DNA from: Sindora glabra
Lineage: Eukaryota; Streptophyta; Magnoliopsida; Fabales; Fabaceae
Length of the DNA stretch: 64,000 nucleotides
NCBI GenBank assembly: GCA_020226215.1
Contig: CM035232.1
Span: 20,062,316-20,126,315 of the forward strand
Direction of reading: 5' to 3'
Position numbers and translations under genes: made by a program. This document shows positions 25,964 through 37,752 of this stretch, piece by piece. Below the pieces are notes generated by a model, which saw only the letters and a program-made list of their open reading frames with translations, was not told the DNA's origin and did no database searches. Every line of letters starts with the position of its first letter. Position 1 is the first letter of the stretch.

Positions 25964-26696
25964 TGTCATAGGTTGGTGGCTCTCCACCCAAAATCATGCA
26001 CGCACATGCTTATCATTCTTGGCCAACATGTCAGCATTCCCACTTAAACCCTTGTTTGGCATGCATGGTAAAGATGGCGGGACTCACAAGTTTGCTAGCC
26101 AATATCGTATGTCACCAAAGCACTCTTGCATACCGAATTGCAGGATCTATCCACACAGGAAGCCTCTATACATTATGGACCAAAAAGGATAGTTAAATAA
26201 GGAGAGGGACATTTCGTTCGCTTAGTTTATGCCTTATTTTATAGCTTTGAGTGTGCAAGGGGATGACTATAAGCTAACACACTCTATCTCTAACTCAGTG
26301 TTCAGGTGCCCCACCAGGCCTTTGGCACACTCTATCCCTTTAAAGAACATTTTGAATAAAAGCCTTACTGCCGAAAGATGACATACTTTTTTTGAGTTGT
26401 CATAAGGGCTTTTTACCATGCTTTGGGCATTCATTTCTCACGAAAACCAATCAACACAAAGATAAAAATGTGAAGATCACAAATATTATTTTCTGGAATC
26501 CTGCTAGATTCTCAAACCTTCTGAAATGACTAGAATATCCCTAAACTTGGAAAAATTAGGAAAAATAGTACACTAACCTAATTGATCCTAAATTTCAGCC
26601 ACAGGACCCATATAACATGTTGGATTTTTTCACCAAGTATCATCTCAATCCAAGTATGTTTACCTATCGAATTGTCATAACTATCAGCTTATGACA
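25964..26696 (-). repeat. 5' LTR of the non-autonomous element (733 bp)
   Basis: The plus strand starts TGTCATAGG and ends CTTATGACA. It is the partner of 23341-24078. Confidence 0.85.
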
Positions 26697-27146
26697 CTTG
26701 TAAGATGACCGATCGCTTGGAAGTAATTCAATTGTTCTTGTATAGTTAGGCTGTCACCAGCTAGTAAGTACAAGATTCCAGAGAACTACCACTCCTAACT
26801 CCGTACATCCTATCATTTCATGTAGGTGGCTAAGATTATGCCACATGGAGTGATAATCCATTATAACCATCCAGAAAACTCCTTTAGGGCACGTTAGGTT
26901 CACGAATTCTTTCATGTCTGGGAATATGAACATTCCAGGGAATGTGCATTCTCATAAATGTGATTCCCAAGGATAAAGTATTCCTATGTTTGATTAAATG
27001 TAGATATTCCTGGAAAAATTTTATTAGATTCCTAAACACGTTATATTCCCATATTTGGTTCATATTTTATATTCCTAGGATTTTTTTAGTATTTTACCAT
27101 AATGCCCCTAATCTAAAATGACACATTAGAAGCGCTTCTCGGGAAG

Positions 27147-27576
27147 ATGAAAAGGACAGAAAATAGAAATAGATCAATCGCCTTCCCGCCCAAAGCACTT
27201 AACAGTGAAATAACTCCAAAATTGAATGAAAATACCTCAGAAACCAACGAAAAATCAAACTCATTTGACATCGTTCCCTTAGAAGACATCATCTCCAGCC
27301 TTCGACAACTCTCAACTAGTTACAAACAGTAACTTCCCCTAACTTGACATGTCAAAATAGGTCACTAAATGGTAAACCCTACATCCTATTAATGTTTTTC
27401 GTATATGGATTTTTATGGCATTAACCTGATGGGAAATGTTACTGCATTTGCATGTTTTTGGGTGTGTGTGTGTGTATAGTATATAACATCCATGTTTAAA
27501 CAATACCCTAGGAAGTTAGAAGATGTTGAAACTGATCAAGACATTACTGTCACTAATCACAATATAATCCTTTGTG

Positions 27577-27613
<37 letters not shown>

Positions 27614-30600
27614 AATAAAATGTTATTGCATTTGCATGTTTATGTGTGTGTGTGTGTGTGTATAGTATATAACATCCATGTTTAAACGATACCCTAGGAA
27701 GTTAGAAGATGTTGAAACTAATCGAGATGTTACTGTCACTAATCACAATGTAATCATTTGTGATTATATATATATAGTAAATAAGATTGGGGTTTACGTG
27801 TGCATATATACCATATATATGTATATTTATAGTATATATGTTAAAATGAAAAGAGTAATGCGTGTTTTGATGATTCTATTCCCTGTGCAAGATAGTAACA
27901 CCTTCTTTTGTCTAAATTTCATCCTTGATTAAACTGCATTTTGTCTATTTACTGTGTTCCTTAGTTGTTGTTGCTTTTTTAGAATAAACAGAAATGTGTT
28001 AGTACAAGAAAATAACGTGTTACTATTTATTCTGATAATAGTAATATGTTGAATTTTTACCAATTTTTTGTCATTATCGTTAATTTTGATGTTACTATTT
28101 CCTCTACAAATAGTAACACCCTCTTTTATCCAAGTTTCATTATGAGTCATAGTGCATTTTGTCTATTTATATTGTCTTTTGTTTGGTATTACTATTTCAT
28201 ATCAAACATAAACATGTCCCTAAAAAAAATATGTTACTATTTATTTTCAAAATAGTAACATGTTAATTTTTATCAATTTTGATCTTAAACTTGCTTGATT
28301 TATGAACTTATCCCCAAATTTATCGATTTTATTTTTAATCACCCTTGGCTTGTAAATTTATTTGAATAGAAGGACATCAAAACACCTAAGCAAACCGAGG
28401 AAACTAAAGAAAGAAGTATAAGATTCCAACAATACAGGTTCAATCAGCTAGTGTGCGTAAAGCAGATTGAAGAGCTTAATCTAAACGACGTCCACAAGAG
28501 TGTGCTGGAGCAAAACCCTCTCTAGCTACTTATTGAAGCCATTATCATGTGCAAGTTTGATCACAATATGTGCTAAAAAAATGATCAAGAAATAACATCA
28601 GTCATTGTCATTTTCTCATCAAAACACAAAATTCCTAATTAACGGTGAACATATGAGAATCATACCTACCTTAGTGAAGCTCGTATTTAGAATAAGGGAT
28701 GAAGAACGCCTCATCGACATAACACTTGGGAATAGGCCACAATTTGATCATAATAACATATGATTCTGTGGCCAATGACGCCTAACAAAACCAATATATT
28801 CAATGAACTCCAAAGGGTGGTGGGGGAACATCAGAAATTGATGTTGAGGATGTCTCACATCTAGTAACCCTGATACTACTAATGACCCTGTTTGTATTAA
28901 ATAGGGCTCAGATGCTGGCCTGGTCCTACCTGAAATATGTAGAGCACCTAGATGACATAAGATAATATTGGTGGTCTGGACATATACACAAACAACTGAT
29001 GAACTCAATCACAAGGGATAGCCCACAAAATGTCACCCGCTATGTCATGCTATTACTAATAAGTAATAGTTGTCAAACTTAACTTCCTTGATGTCAATTT
29101 GTTAGATATTGTTATCATTCATTTCTTTTAATTTGATTGAATGTTTTTGGCAAATTTCCTGCACGATTCTAGCAGTGTTAGTTGATGTTACTATTTGGTT
29201 ATTAAATAGTAACATGTAACTATCTACTGTGTAAATAGTAAATTTTCATCTTTCTAGCAGTTAGGTTGTAAGTGTGACTTTGTTTGTCCATTTGTTTCAA
29301 GTTTATGGTTCGTGTAACTGTCTAGATGCAAAACAGCAATATGTCACTAGTTTGTTCTCAAACAGTAACACATTGTTATTTTCACATATTTCTTATTAAT
29401 GACAATTGATTAATCATGTTACTTTGAGTTTTTGTGTAGTGTTATTGTCTGGATACCAATAAAAATGTGTTACTATTTGTTGTGTATACAGTGACATTCT
29501 ATTTTTAACTACATCTTTAAATGCAACTTCAATTGAAGATCTGATACAATAATATGTATATTATATTATTGACAATATTGGCTGTGTGAGACAATAAATG
29601 TGCTTTATGGGCATCAAAATCAAAAAGTGCTAAAATGCCTAAAGTGGAACTTGAAGCACCTCACATGCCAATTAAAGGAAAGAATGGCCAACCAGCTTCA
29701 GGTAATGTTTGGAAAATGTCATTTCCTTTATCCATTTTACAATTATGCCACCACCTAATCCTTTCCCTCATGTTACTATTTCTCATTCAAATAGTAACAC
29801 GTCAAGAATTACCCTAAACTAACCACTCTTATGTTTCAAGTGATCAATAAAGAACTCCAACTAACATTCAAGGAGCTAAACATCCTTTACAACCTGACAA
29901 CCCCAGAATTACAACTTATTGAATACAATGAACAAACAAAAACACAAATCACACTCTCCCACCATAAGGAATCCAAAACAAACAACGATACATGAATGAA
30001 CTAATGTATAATTTAACCAAGAAACACAAAACTGGACCAGTTTACAAATATTGCACTGTCCTAGAAACAACATCAAGCACTAGATACATTCGAGGTACAA
30101 TAGCTGAGGATCAGCTTCTCAACACAAATACTAGGATAATTGAATTAACTGATGATTCGAAGTTTTTCTATGAGAAACTTCAGATGGCAGAACAACAACT
30201 AAAACAAAGGAATGAAACAATGACAAACCTAACACAGGAGAACACATAGCTCCAAATGCAACTATATGACATAAAAAACACACAGAAAACCTCCAAATGA
30301 GCATCGAGACATTAAAAATTGCAAATGCCAATCTTGAAGATCAAAATAAACAGCTGAATGCATGGGTCACTAAAATGATAGCCATCACCGAAGCTGAAGC
30401 AAAAAAGACTGAGCATATTGAAGGATCGATGATCAAAAAATAAAGAAAATCAAAACATGAGATGGACTACACATACTCGGGCCAATTCAAAAAGCCCATA
30501 AAATAACGATAAATATAATAAAAGGAGAGTAAAAATGACAAAGAGGCTACTGAGTTAATCTTGGTGGAGGATACAACATTAGAAATGACAAAAAAGAAGT

Positions 30601-32730
30601 AGACCAAGAAGACATCCAAAAGTACAAGATAGTCAGCTGAAAAGTACCTCCCCTAAGATGTTATCAACAAAATAGGTAAAATAGAAAAAGTAGGATAAGT
30701 AATGTAAGTCATGTCCATATTTTTTTGCTTGGTGTTACACTTTCCACTTGAAAAAGAACACGTTATTTGATATTACTATATCTTGTTTAAGACAGTAACA
30801 CCTTCTTTTGTCGGCCTTTCATTGTTAATCACACTACATTTTGTCTAGTTATTGTGTTCTTTGGTTGATGTTGTTGTCTCACCCTAAACAGATACACGAA
30901 AACTACATCTTGACATGTTAATATTTAATGATTTTCCGGATAATATCATTATTGAATTCTTTGTTTAACCATATTATTATTTGCAAATCTATTGTCTTGA
31001 TGTCTCCTCAGTAGGACACATTCGTAATATTGGATAAGTTACTATAAGTGCTTGCAGAAAAGTCAATAACAAACAATGTATGTATGCATCTCTCAAACTT
31101 TACAACATTAATGTTTTCTTCGATTCCTTTTAGTGGTGTTACTATTTCGAGCCATAGCAGTAACATGGAAAATTTGTTCATTTTCAAGCTCAAATAATCA
31201 AATAAGATGATGTTATTGTTTGGAGATGAAACAATAATATACCATGACTGAAAGTATTTATTGATAAACTCTATTCCTTCAATTTCATATCATAGATAGC
31301 CATGTGATCATTTGCAGCATGAATAGCACATCCAAGAAAAATAATATATTTGTATTTGACAGCTTGTGTTGGGTAAGATGTTGAATACATTCCGTAAATA
31401 TAACATAGAGGAAATAATTTAATATTGACTCATGTCCATACTACATCAATAGTCTTATGTGGTTAACCCTTTGAAAATGTACAAGGATATAAAGGGGCAT
31501 AAATTCGATCAAAAGGTAGAGGAAGCAATGAATGCAGACATTATTGTATTCCCAATGAACTCAACGGATGTCAATGACTGCAGCAACCCTAATCACTACA
31601 TATTTCTCGTGCTGAATAATACCGAGTGCAAGTGAACTCACTATAACTCATTGAGGCCAAGAAAAGCAGGGCTTATGGATCCATACTTTTGCGATGCCCA
31701 AATAGTAGTGAATGTTACTTACTATGATCAAATACTACCCATTGCTTAACCAAACACATTTTCTTGTTAACAATGCTTGATTTTTCTATCAAATAATAAC
31801 CATTGCTTAACCTTGCTTGATTTTTTTACATATGCCATTTATTTTGAAAAAGATTACTGTTTTCATCCCAAAAACTAACACATCAGACTAACAAAAGGAA
31901 CTTTTAACTTTTTGTGTGATGTTACTTTATGATATGTTGTTAATGCTTGATGTTACTATTTCATGTGAAAATGGTAACACGTTGTTTTCTCGAGGTTTTA
32001 TTGTGAATACCCTTTCATTTTGTCTATTTATAGTGTTTTTGAAAGGAAAACATGTTACTATTTTCGATCAAAATAGTAACGTGTTGTTTTCTTGAGGTTT
32101 TATTGTTAAAGGTCTTTCATTTTGTCTATTTATGATATTTTTGGTTGGTGATTCTATTTCTATACCAAAAGGAAAACATGTTACTATTTTGGATCAAAAT
32201 AATAACACATTATTTTATTATTTATTTCCTTCTTATTCATACTTGATTTTATGAATTTATTTCTAATTATCATTTAATGTTATTGTTCCTAATACACACA
32301 GTAACATATTCCTCTTTTTCACTTGATGTCATTTGTAACTTGTTTATCTTACAACAAAAGGACTATTATGAGCAAAAGAAAAATGAAGTCATTTGCAGAA
32401 ATGAGATGAATATAAGAGTAGATCAAGTAACTATAGAGCCACCTTTTGATATCATATCATATGAAAAGTCGCCACAACAAGAAATCTAGATTGTGAGTAA
32501 TAACTTCTTTAGTATTTCATAGGATTTGATAATTAGAAGGTTCCAAAATAACTCATTGCACAAAATTATAATTTTAGGCAAGACTATGGAATTTTTATCT
32601 ACAAACAAATAAAAGATATATACAACAACAAAGAATTTGAAGAAGAATTTCCAATGGAATTCGTGAAGAAATACAGAGCAAAATTAGTGATAAATTTCCT
32701 CAAGGATTTTAAAACTCCCAGCTCGATATG
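27147..32730 (+). pseudogene. Ulp1-like cysteine protease gene carried by the transposon (exon pieces)
   Basis: Exon-like blocks lie at about 27147-27329 (basic start MKRTENRNRS), 28373-28525, 29616-29701 (donor CAG|GTAATG), 29838-30650 (Lys/Gln/Glu-rich, probable coiled coil), 31452-31745, 32361-32493 and 32576-32730. The 31452 block reads ADIIVFPMNS, then NHYIFLVLN and THYNSLRP, the form of the Ulp1/SENP (peptidase C48) core around its catalytic His. The last two read SPQQEI and DYGIFIYKQIKDIY, where the family has PQQ and DCG. The Cys therefore appears as Tyr (TGT to TAT). Stops such as TGA after NNTECK break it. Ulp1-like proteases cut SUMO-type conjugates, and copies are known as cargo of plant transposons. 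Exon borders are approximate. Confidence 0.6.
27437..27786. repeat. 184-bp tandem duplication with GT and AT microsatellites
   Basis: The units start TGTTACTGCATTTGCATG (27437) and TGTTATTGCATTTGCATG (27621). Both run through a (GT)n tract, ATAGTATATAACATCCATG, CCCTAGGAAGTTAGAAGATG and a (TA)n tract. The TA tract of the first unit (27580-27610) is much longer than in the second. Confidence 0.85.
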
Positions 32731-33160
32731 ATTATTAAAATTGTAGATACAATTCAATTATATATAACGTTCAATTACATGTAACACACATTCAATTTTA
32801 TGTAATATTTACTCATAAATTTTAATAAAAAAGCCTAATATTCTTCTTATAAGTTTCCTTAAACTTCTCCGTTGATATTACTATTTTGAACCAAGACAGT
32901 AACATGCAAGCACTTAATGTATTTTTGAGTTTTTATCTAGACAAGCATATGTCCAAACATGAAACCAACCATCAATTGCTTATACCACCGTCCTAACTTG
33001 ATGTTACTATTTTGAACCAAGACAGTAACATGCAAGCACTTGGTGTATTTTTCAGTTTTTATCCAGGCATGCACATGTCCAAACATTTAACTAACCATCA
33101 ATCATTTATACCACCGTCCTAACTTGATGTTATTGTTTTAAACCAAGACAGTAACATGCA
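28018..33160. repeat. Dispersed stem-loop family GTTACTATTT-loop-AAATAGTAAC
   Basis: About 15 inverted pairs are spread over 5 kb. Perfect 10-12 bp arms occur at 28091-28117, 28231-28261, 29185-29215, 29771-29799 and 32054-32080; the first four have a 7-nt loop, the last 5 nt. Weaker members lie near 28018, 29465, 30755, 31137, 31945, 32178, 32276, 32874, 33000 and 33126. Several are followed by a related linker containing CATTTTGTCTATTTA and TTGGTTG, so the real repeat unit is nearer 100 bp. They fall between the exon-like blocks, not in them, and were not noticed elsewhere in the window. Confidence 0.8.
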
Positions 33161-33687
33161 AGCACTTGGCGTATTTTTGAGTTTTTATCCAGGAAGGCAC
33201 ATGGCAGAACATCTAACCAATCATCAATTCACAAGGACATTCAGAAAAAGAAAATACACCTTAATATAATGGAGTCAATTATAATAGAAAGTGGATGACC
33301 ACATCATCACAGAAGCATTCATATCAAATTGGATATCATAAATTTAGCCAAAATATATATGATGGTCTAGAATAGGTGATAGCTGCTACAACAATGTCTT
33401 ATGATGTAACATCACTACATATTTCCTAACAAATGATCAACATATTCCTAACAATGCCTTATTGAGTGCTTTCACCCATCTTCATTAGTGAGCTAAGTCA
33501 TATACAATGCAAAATAATATAGCCTAACAAATTATACATTTGAAAAAAATCTAACCGAGTTTCATGTATGCAAACGAATTGTATTAGAATATTCAAATTG
33601 AACTATAAAACAAATAAAATCAATTACATAATAGCTCATACAATTTAAATCATATAAAAACTTAAAGATAACAAATGTAAAAGTTTC

Positions 33688-35489
33688 TTAAATACGACTT
33701 CCTTTCCAAGTGTTCCATATTTCTTCAACAAGATTTTTTCTCCATGTAATCCATTCCTCACTTGACTCCACATGTGTAATCAAATCATGTGTGCAATCAT
33801 CATTCTCCTCATTGAAATGCAAGGTTGCCTCTAGTGGATCCACAGTCATTATTTGTCTGATATGATTATGCAATAGGCAACATATAGATATAATTCTACC
33901 TTGAGTCTTTACTGAATAAAATGACTTATTTCTTAAAATTGCCTAATGCCCTTTTAATAATCCAAAAGCCCTTTCTATAACATTCCTAGCATATGAATGC
34001 TTCATATTAAAAAACTCTTAGAGCGTGGTTGGTTGTGCTCCATCTCTCCATTCACTTAAATGATACATTTGCCCTCTATAAGGTGTAATGAATCCAATAC
34101 CATTCATATATCTAGTATCACATAAGTAATAATAGCCTATGATTAACTATATAACTTAGTAAAGGTATAAAATGAAATAAGATAAAATTTCAATAATTGA
34201 TTTCTTGCCCATTGAGTATCTTGTGGAACTTTTAAGCCATTAGGACGAGTAATTACATCCCTCAAGACTCTAGAATCAGCTGTTGAACCCTCTCATCTGG
34301 CTAAGACATAAATAAATTGTAAGTCTTGTTAGCATACTCCTAGCACATTAGTAGTTACCTTACCCTTTCTATTTCGAAATCTTGTCTTATCAACCTCTAG
34401 AACATTCACCTGGATATGAGTTCCATCTAATGCCCCTAAACAATTCTACATATTGAAACAATTAAAATCCATTTCATTCTTAAAATGCAAATACCATTCT
34501 ATAACTAATTTTTATAAATTAATAAATACCTTAAACCATTTCCATTTAGGATCACTAGAATTTTCAAGAACTAGTTTAGGTTGTTTGAGTAATTCTTTAT
34601 AGCACCTAGCACAACAACCAATACATTATTAAATTGCTTGCTAATAGTCTATCTGAATCTCATAAATTATCTCTTTATAACTCTATTCTTAATATCATGT
34701 GCTAAGATGTGCAAAAAAATTGCAACCATTTCCTCAATACCCATATTCCTTGTTGGCTCTAGCCTACCAACCACTCTTAGCATGTTACATAATCTATGGA
34801 AAGAAAACCTATCCATTCTAACATTTTCAATAGAAGCTAAGTCATTTATAAAGACTACTCTATGGAAGTTTACATTTCACACCAACATCCTATTATGGTA
34901 ATTATATCTTATTCTTTTCTTTTTTCTCAGTTCTTTCTGTAAAATAGTAGAAATCACCATGATAAAAAATAAAGTGAAATCATTCAAAAGCTCTAATAAT
35001 ATAATCAATATAACAATGATTCTCTTCTTCTTTGCTTGAATTAAGGGATCCATTTTGCAATAGTAATACGCAGCACAATATAGGATGTATAAAGCAAAAC
35101 AATAATTATTTAATATAATTTAAAATAAAAAATGGAAATAAGTGGTCCAAATGAGATAAAATTAAAATATACAAATACATATACTTATATCAAAAGTCAA
35201 AATAATGTTCAAAAAATAGTAAATTGCATTAGTTTAATCTTCGAGTTATAGGAAACGCAATACTGTATTTTGAAAATCCAAGGCAACAGGGAAAACTTCA
35301 TTGGTTATTTTGGGTTGAGAATAATGTCGCTTACAATTGACGTTGTGTGCCACACATATATGTTACTGTTGTATGATGTTGTGTTATTTTCATTGCTAGG
35401 TTTCGTGATCTGTGTGCCATATGCAGGTATAAATATTCTTAGTTTTCTAGTCTGGATTGAAACTATATTGCAAGGTTTAGGAACTTACC
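33688..35489 (-). pseudogene. PIF/Harbinger DDE transposase, inactivated
   Basis: Read from the minus strand: a 5' exon ends at 35489 with a perfect donor (GAG|GTAAGT). The N-terminal block lies at about 34905-34520 (MDRFSFHRLC, IEEMVAIFLHILAHDIKNRV). An intron ends in ATGTAG before NCLGALDGTHI near 34450-34400. ADSRVLRDVITRPNG follows (near 34290-34250), then a second probable intron at about 34142-34200, YYYLCDTRYMNGIGF, RNVIERAFGLLKG near 33970 and CCLLHNHIRQIM near 33870. The DDE residues (GALDG, ADSR, IERA) are still readable. In-frame stops, among them TGA for the Trp of WEGS and TAG for a Trp after LLKG, show it is dead. The enzyme class excises and inserts Harbinger elements together with a Myb-like partner, which was not found. 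Confidence 0.85.
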
Positions 35490-35826
35490 TCAATCGCAAA
35501 AGAAACAGAAGTGAAGGCTGTGAGAAGGATCGAGAAAAGAGAAGCAGTGGGCAGAGTAAAACCTAGAGCTGAGATGGTTGTGTTTCGAGTAAAAAAAAGG
35601 TAGATTTGTCTTGAATTTTAATATTGATATTCACATGGGATGGGAATCTTACATTCCCACCTCCCCCCATGAGTATATTTTTGGGAAAAAATTGAGGTAA
35701 AAATATTTCTAGTTATGTTACATTCTCAGGAATATTTTTTAAACTTTTGCACCAAATATGGGAACGTAATATTCCTGCAAATTATTCCCGGGAATGTCAA
35801 TAGCATCCCACAAACCAAACGTGCTG

Positions 35827-36301
35827 TTAATTCTTGAAATCTATTGCAATTAAAATTAAAATTTGTTATTTTATACTTGAAACTTTTTTATTTATATTTC
35901 AAATAAAAGCATGTATTTATGAATAAATTAAAATAATTATTTCTGATAACCTCTCAATGATAGAATTTATTTACAAATTAATTGAAATCATTTCTATTAA
36001 GGTAAATTTAATTATAGAATAACCATTATTTTTTGGTACTTTTGTGTAGGGGCTAAATAGTTTGTCAACATCACAACAAGATAATAATCAATTAATGCAA
36101 GCATTAGGCAACTGCAGAGTCAATCCGCATTTCACCAAGTACTAATTTAGCACAGATAGACAATACATATTATCTCAATTAATGCGAACATTAGGCAGAT
36201 GAATAGTTAAAATATTTCACCAATTAATTTTGCACAGACAGACAATGCATATACGATTACTATTTCTATTTTTACATGTTTCATAATAAACATCGTTTTC
36301 C
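35827..36301. other. Short gene-free spacer
   Basis: Between the transposon and the C-terminal exon of the GLR pseudogene. AT-rich, with the phrase GCATTAGGCA and AGACAATRCATAT seen twice (around 36100-36165 and 36190-36250), a small imperfect duplication. Confidence 0.5.
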
Positions 36302-37720
36302 TTACGGTGAGTGATCAAGGACATCTGAACTTGTGTCCCCATGTTCTGAAGGAAGATTGCCATTATCGTTGTCCGAAGTAGCGCCATTTGTTTCTTCATT
36401 CTGATCATTCCCTGAGTGGTTGTCGTCCATGCCATCAGTAAAGATAGAAGCACCATGGTCTCTTGCTGGACTGGCACTTGGATATAATCTGGAATCGCTT
36501 CTATTTGGAAGATTTGGATGCAAAGAGCTATTCGAAATGCTTTGCCATTTTAGCCATGACAGACCACACTGATCTCTCTTCAGATCTGATGGCACTTCTC
36601 AAAGACGGCCATTGAGAATACAGAAAGTTGCAAGCATGGAAAGAGAGTGAGAGCAGTGAAATGACTAAGGTGATGATAAATAGGCTTGCAAAGCTGTACA
36701 CAGTAAGAGTTGGACTATCTGAGTTGATGGAGGCACTTTGATCTTCGGATATCAATCCACTGGAGAAATATATATTCTTTATCTTTTTAAATTTTTCACC
36801 TGCTGTCACGTTTAAGATTACCCTGGAGAAGTAAGATACCAAGGGAGATTTTTGTGGGAACGCCTGGAAACGAAATATTGAATAAACGTCTTAATTATCA
36901 AGTTCTAATGGAGGCGCCCAATTGTGCAAAACACTTTCGCACAATGTCCTCGCATCTCATCTCATATTTATATACATGGTTGCTTAAAAATTAATCTCAA
37001 TTTCCTTCTTAAAACTAAGGATGGAAATAGGATTTAAGGTCTATCTTACGGCTTAACTTATTTTTGGCTCATCTTATCTAAACTTACTTGATCAAGGTTG
37101 ATAAGTAAACCGGTTTAGATAAATAGATTAAACATATTTTTTGTTAGCTTGTTTGTAAGCTTATCAAACTAGCCTATTTAAATAGTTAATATGTTTATAT
37201 ATAATATAATATAATATATACATTTATCAAATGTATGATATTAATAAAATTCTAATACATATAATTATAAATATAGACTAAATTTAATTATTGATTTATA
37301 TTTTTCCTTAAAGGCTTATGCTTGTTAATTTATTTAAAGGTTTATTTATATAAATAGGCTAATAAACTAGGTCAAGTTTTTTAAATAGGCTAGGTCAAGT
37401 TCAAATTTTGACCATATTTAACAAGTCAAACTCAAGCTAATAATTTATAAAACAAATCTGATTTATTTAAGGTAAAATCTAACCTAACCTAATCTATTTC
37501 TTCCACTTAGAAATAATGGAATAATTTTAAGTTGTGCCATACAAGTAAAATGTTTAAATCTTATGATCTACTAAATTTTGTTTCAACAAAAATAAATATC
37601 ATCTGGTACCAATGTTAATATACAAAATCAAGTGAGAACTTCATCAACATTAACGTATAAAAAAAATCAAATAGAAAATCTAGAACTAATTTCCACTTAT
37701 TTATAATTTGTAATTTTTAT

Positions 37721-37752
<32 letters not shown>

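Larger units (their letters stand above)
23341..26696 (-). mobile_element. Short non-autonomous LTR retrotransposon
   Basis: Two similar direct repeats, 25964-26696 (5' LTR) and 23341-24078 (3' LTR), flank about 1.9 kb. On the minus strand the 5' LTR is followed by TGGTATCAGAGC, complementary to the 3' end of plant initiator tRNA-Met. The 3' LTR is preceded by the purine-rich AGTGAGGGAGAA. The internal part has no gag or pol similarity and no ORF above about 110 codons, so it would need proteins in trans. A matching target duplication was not found. The LTR at 53123-53890 belongs to the same family. Confidence 0.8.
26887..35826. mobile_element. PIF/Harbinger-type DNA transposon with gene cargo (8.9 kb)
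   Basis: Ends are imperfect inverted repeats: GGGCACGTTAGGTT on the left and, complemented, CAGCACGTTTGGTT on the right. Further inward both share TCCCATATTTGGT and ATTCC-rich words. The 3-bp TTA lies outside both ends (26884-26886, 35827-35829), the target preference of PIF/Harbinger elements. The right third encodes a DDE transposase of this superfamily (minus strand). The left two thirds hold plus-strand exon-like blocks with a Ulp1-like protease, and a family of stem-loops. The transposase has stops, so the copy is dead. A separate nested element carrying the cargo cannot be excluded. Confidence 0.75.

Noticed and set aside
23376..26196. Pairs of 60-118 codon frames in both LTRs of the non-autonomous element
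   Set aside because: Both copies lie in the LTR repeats and no protein similarity was recognised.
27678..27932. 84-codon open frame
   Set aside because: Mostly translated TA/GT microsatellite.
35270..35566. 98-codon plus-strand frame near the right end of the Harbinger element
   Set aside because: No recognisable domain; it overlaps the antisense 5' exon and donor of the transposase.
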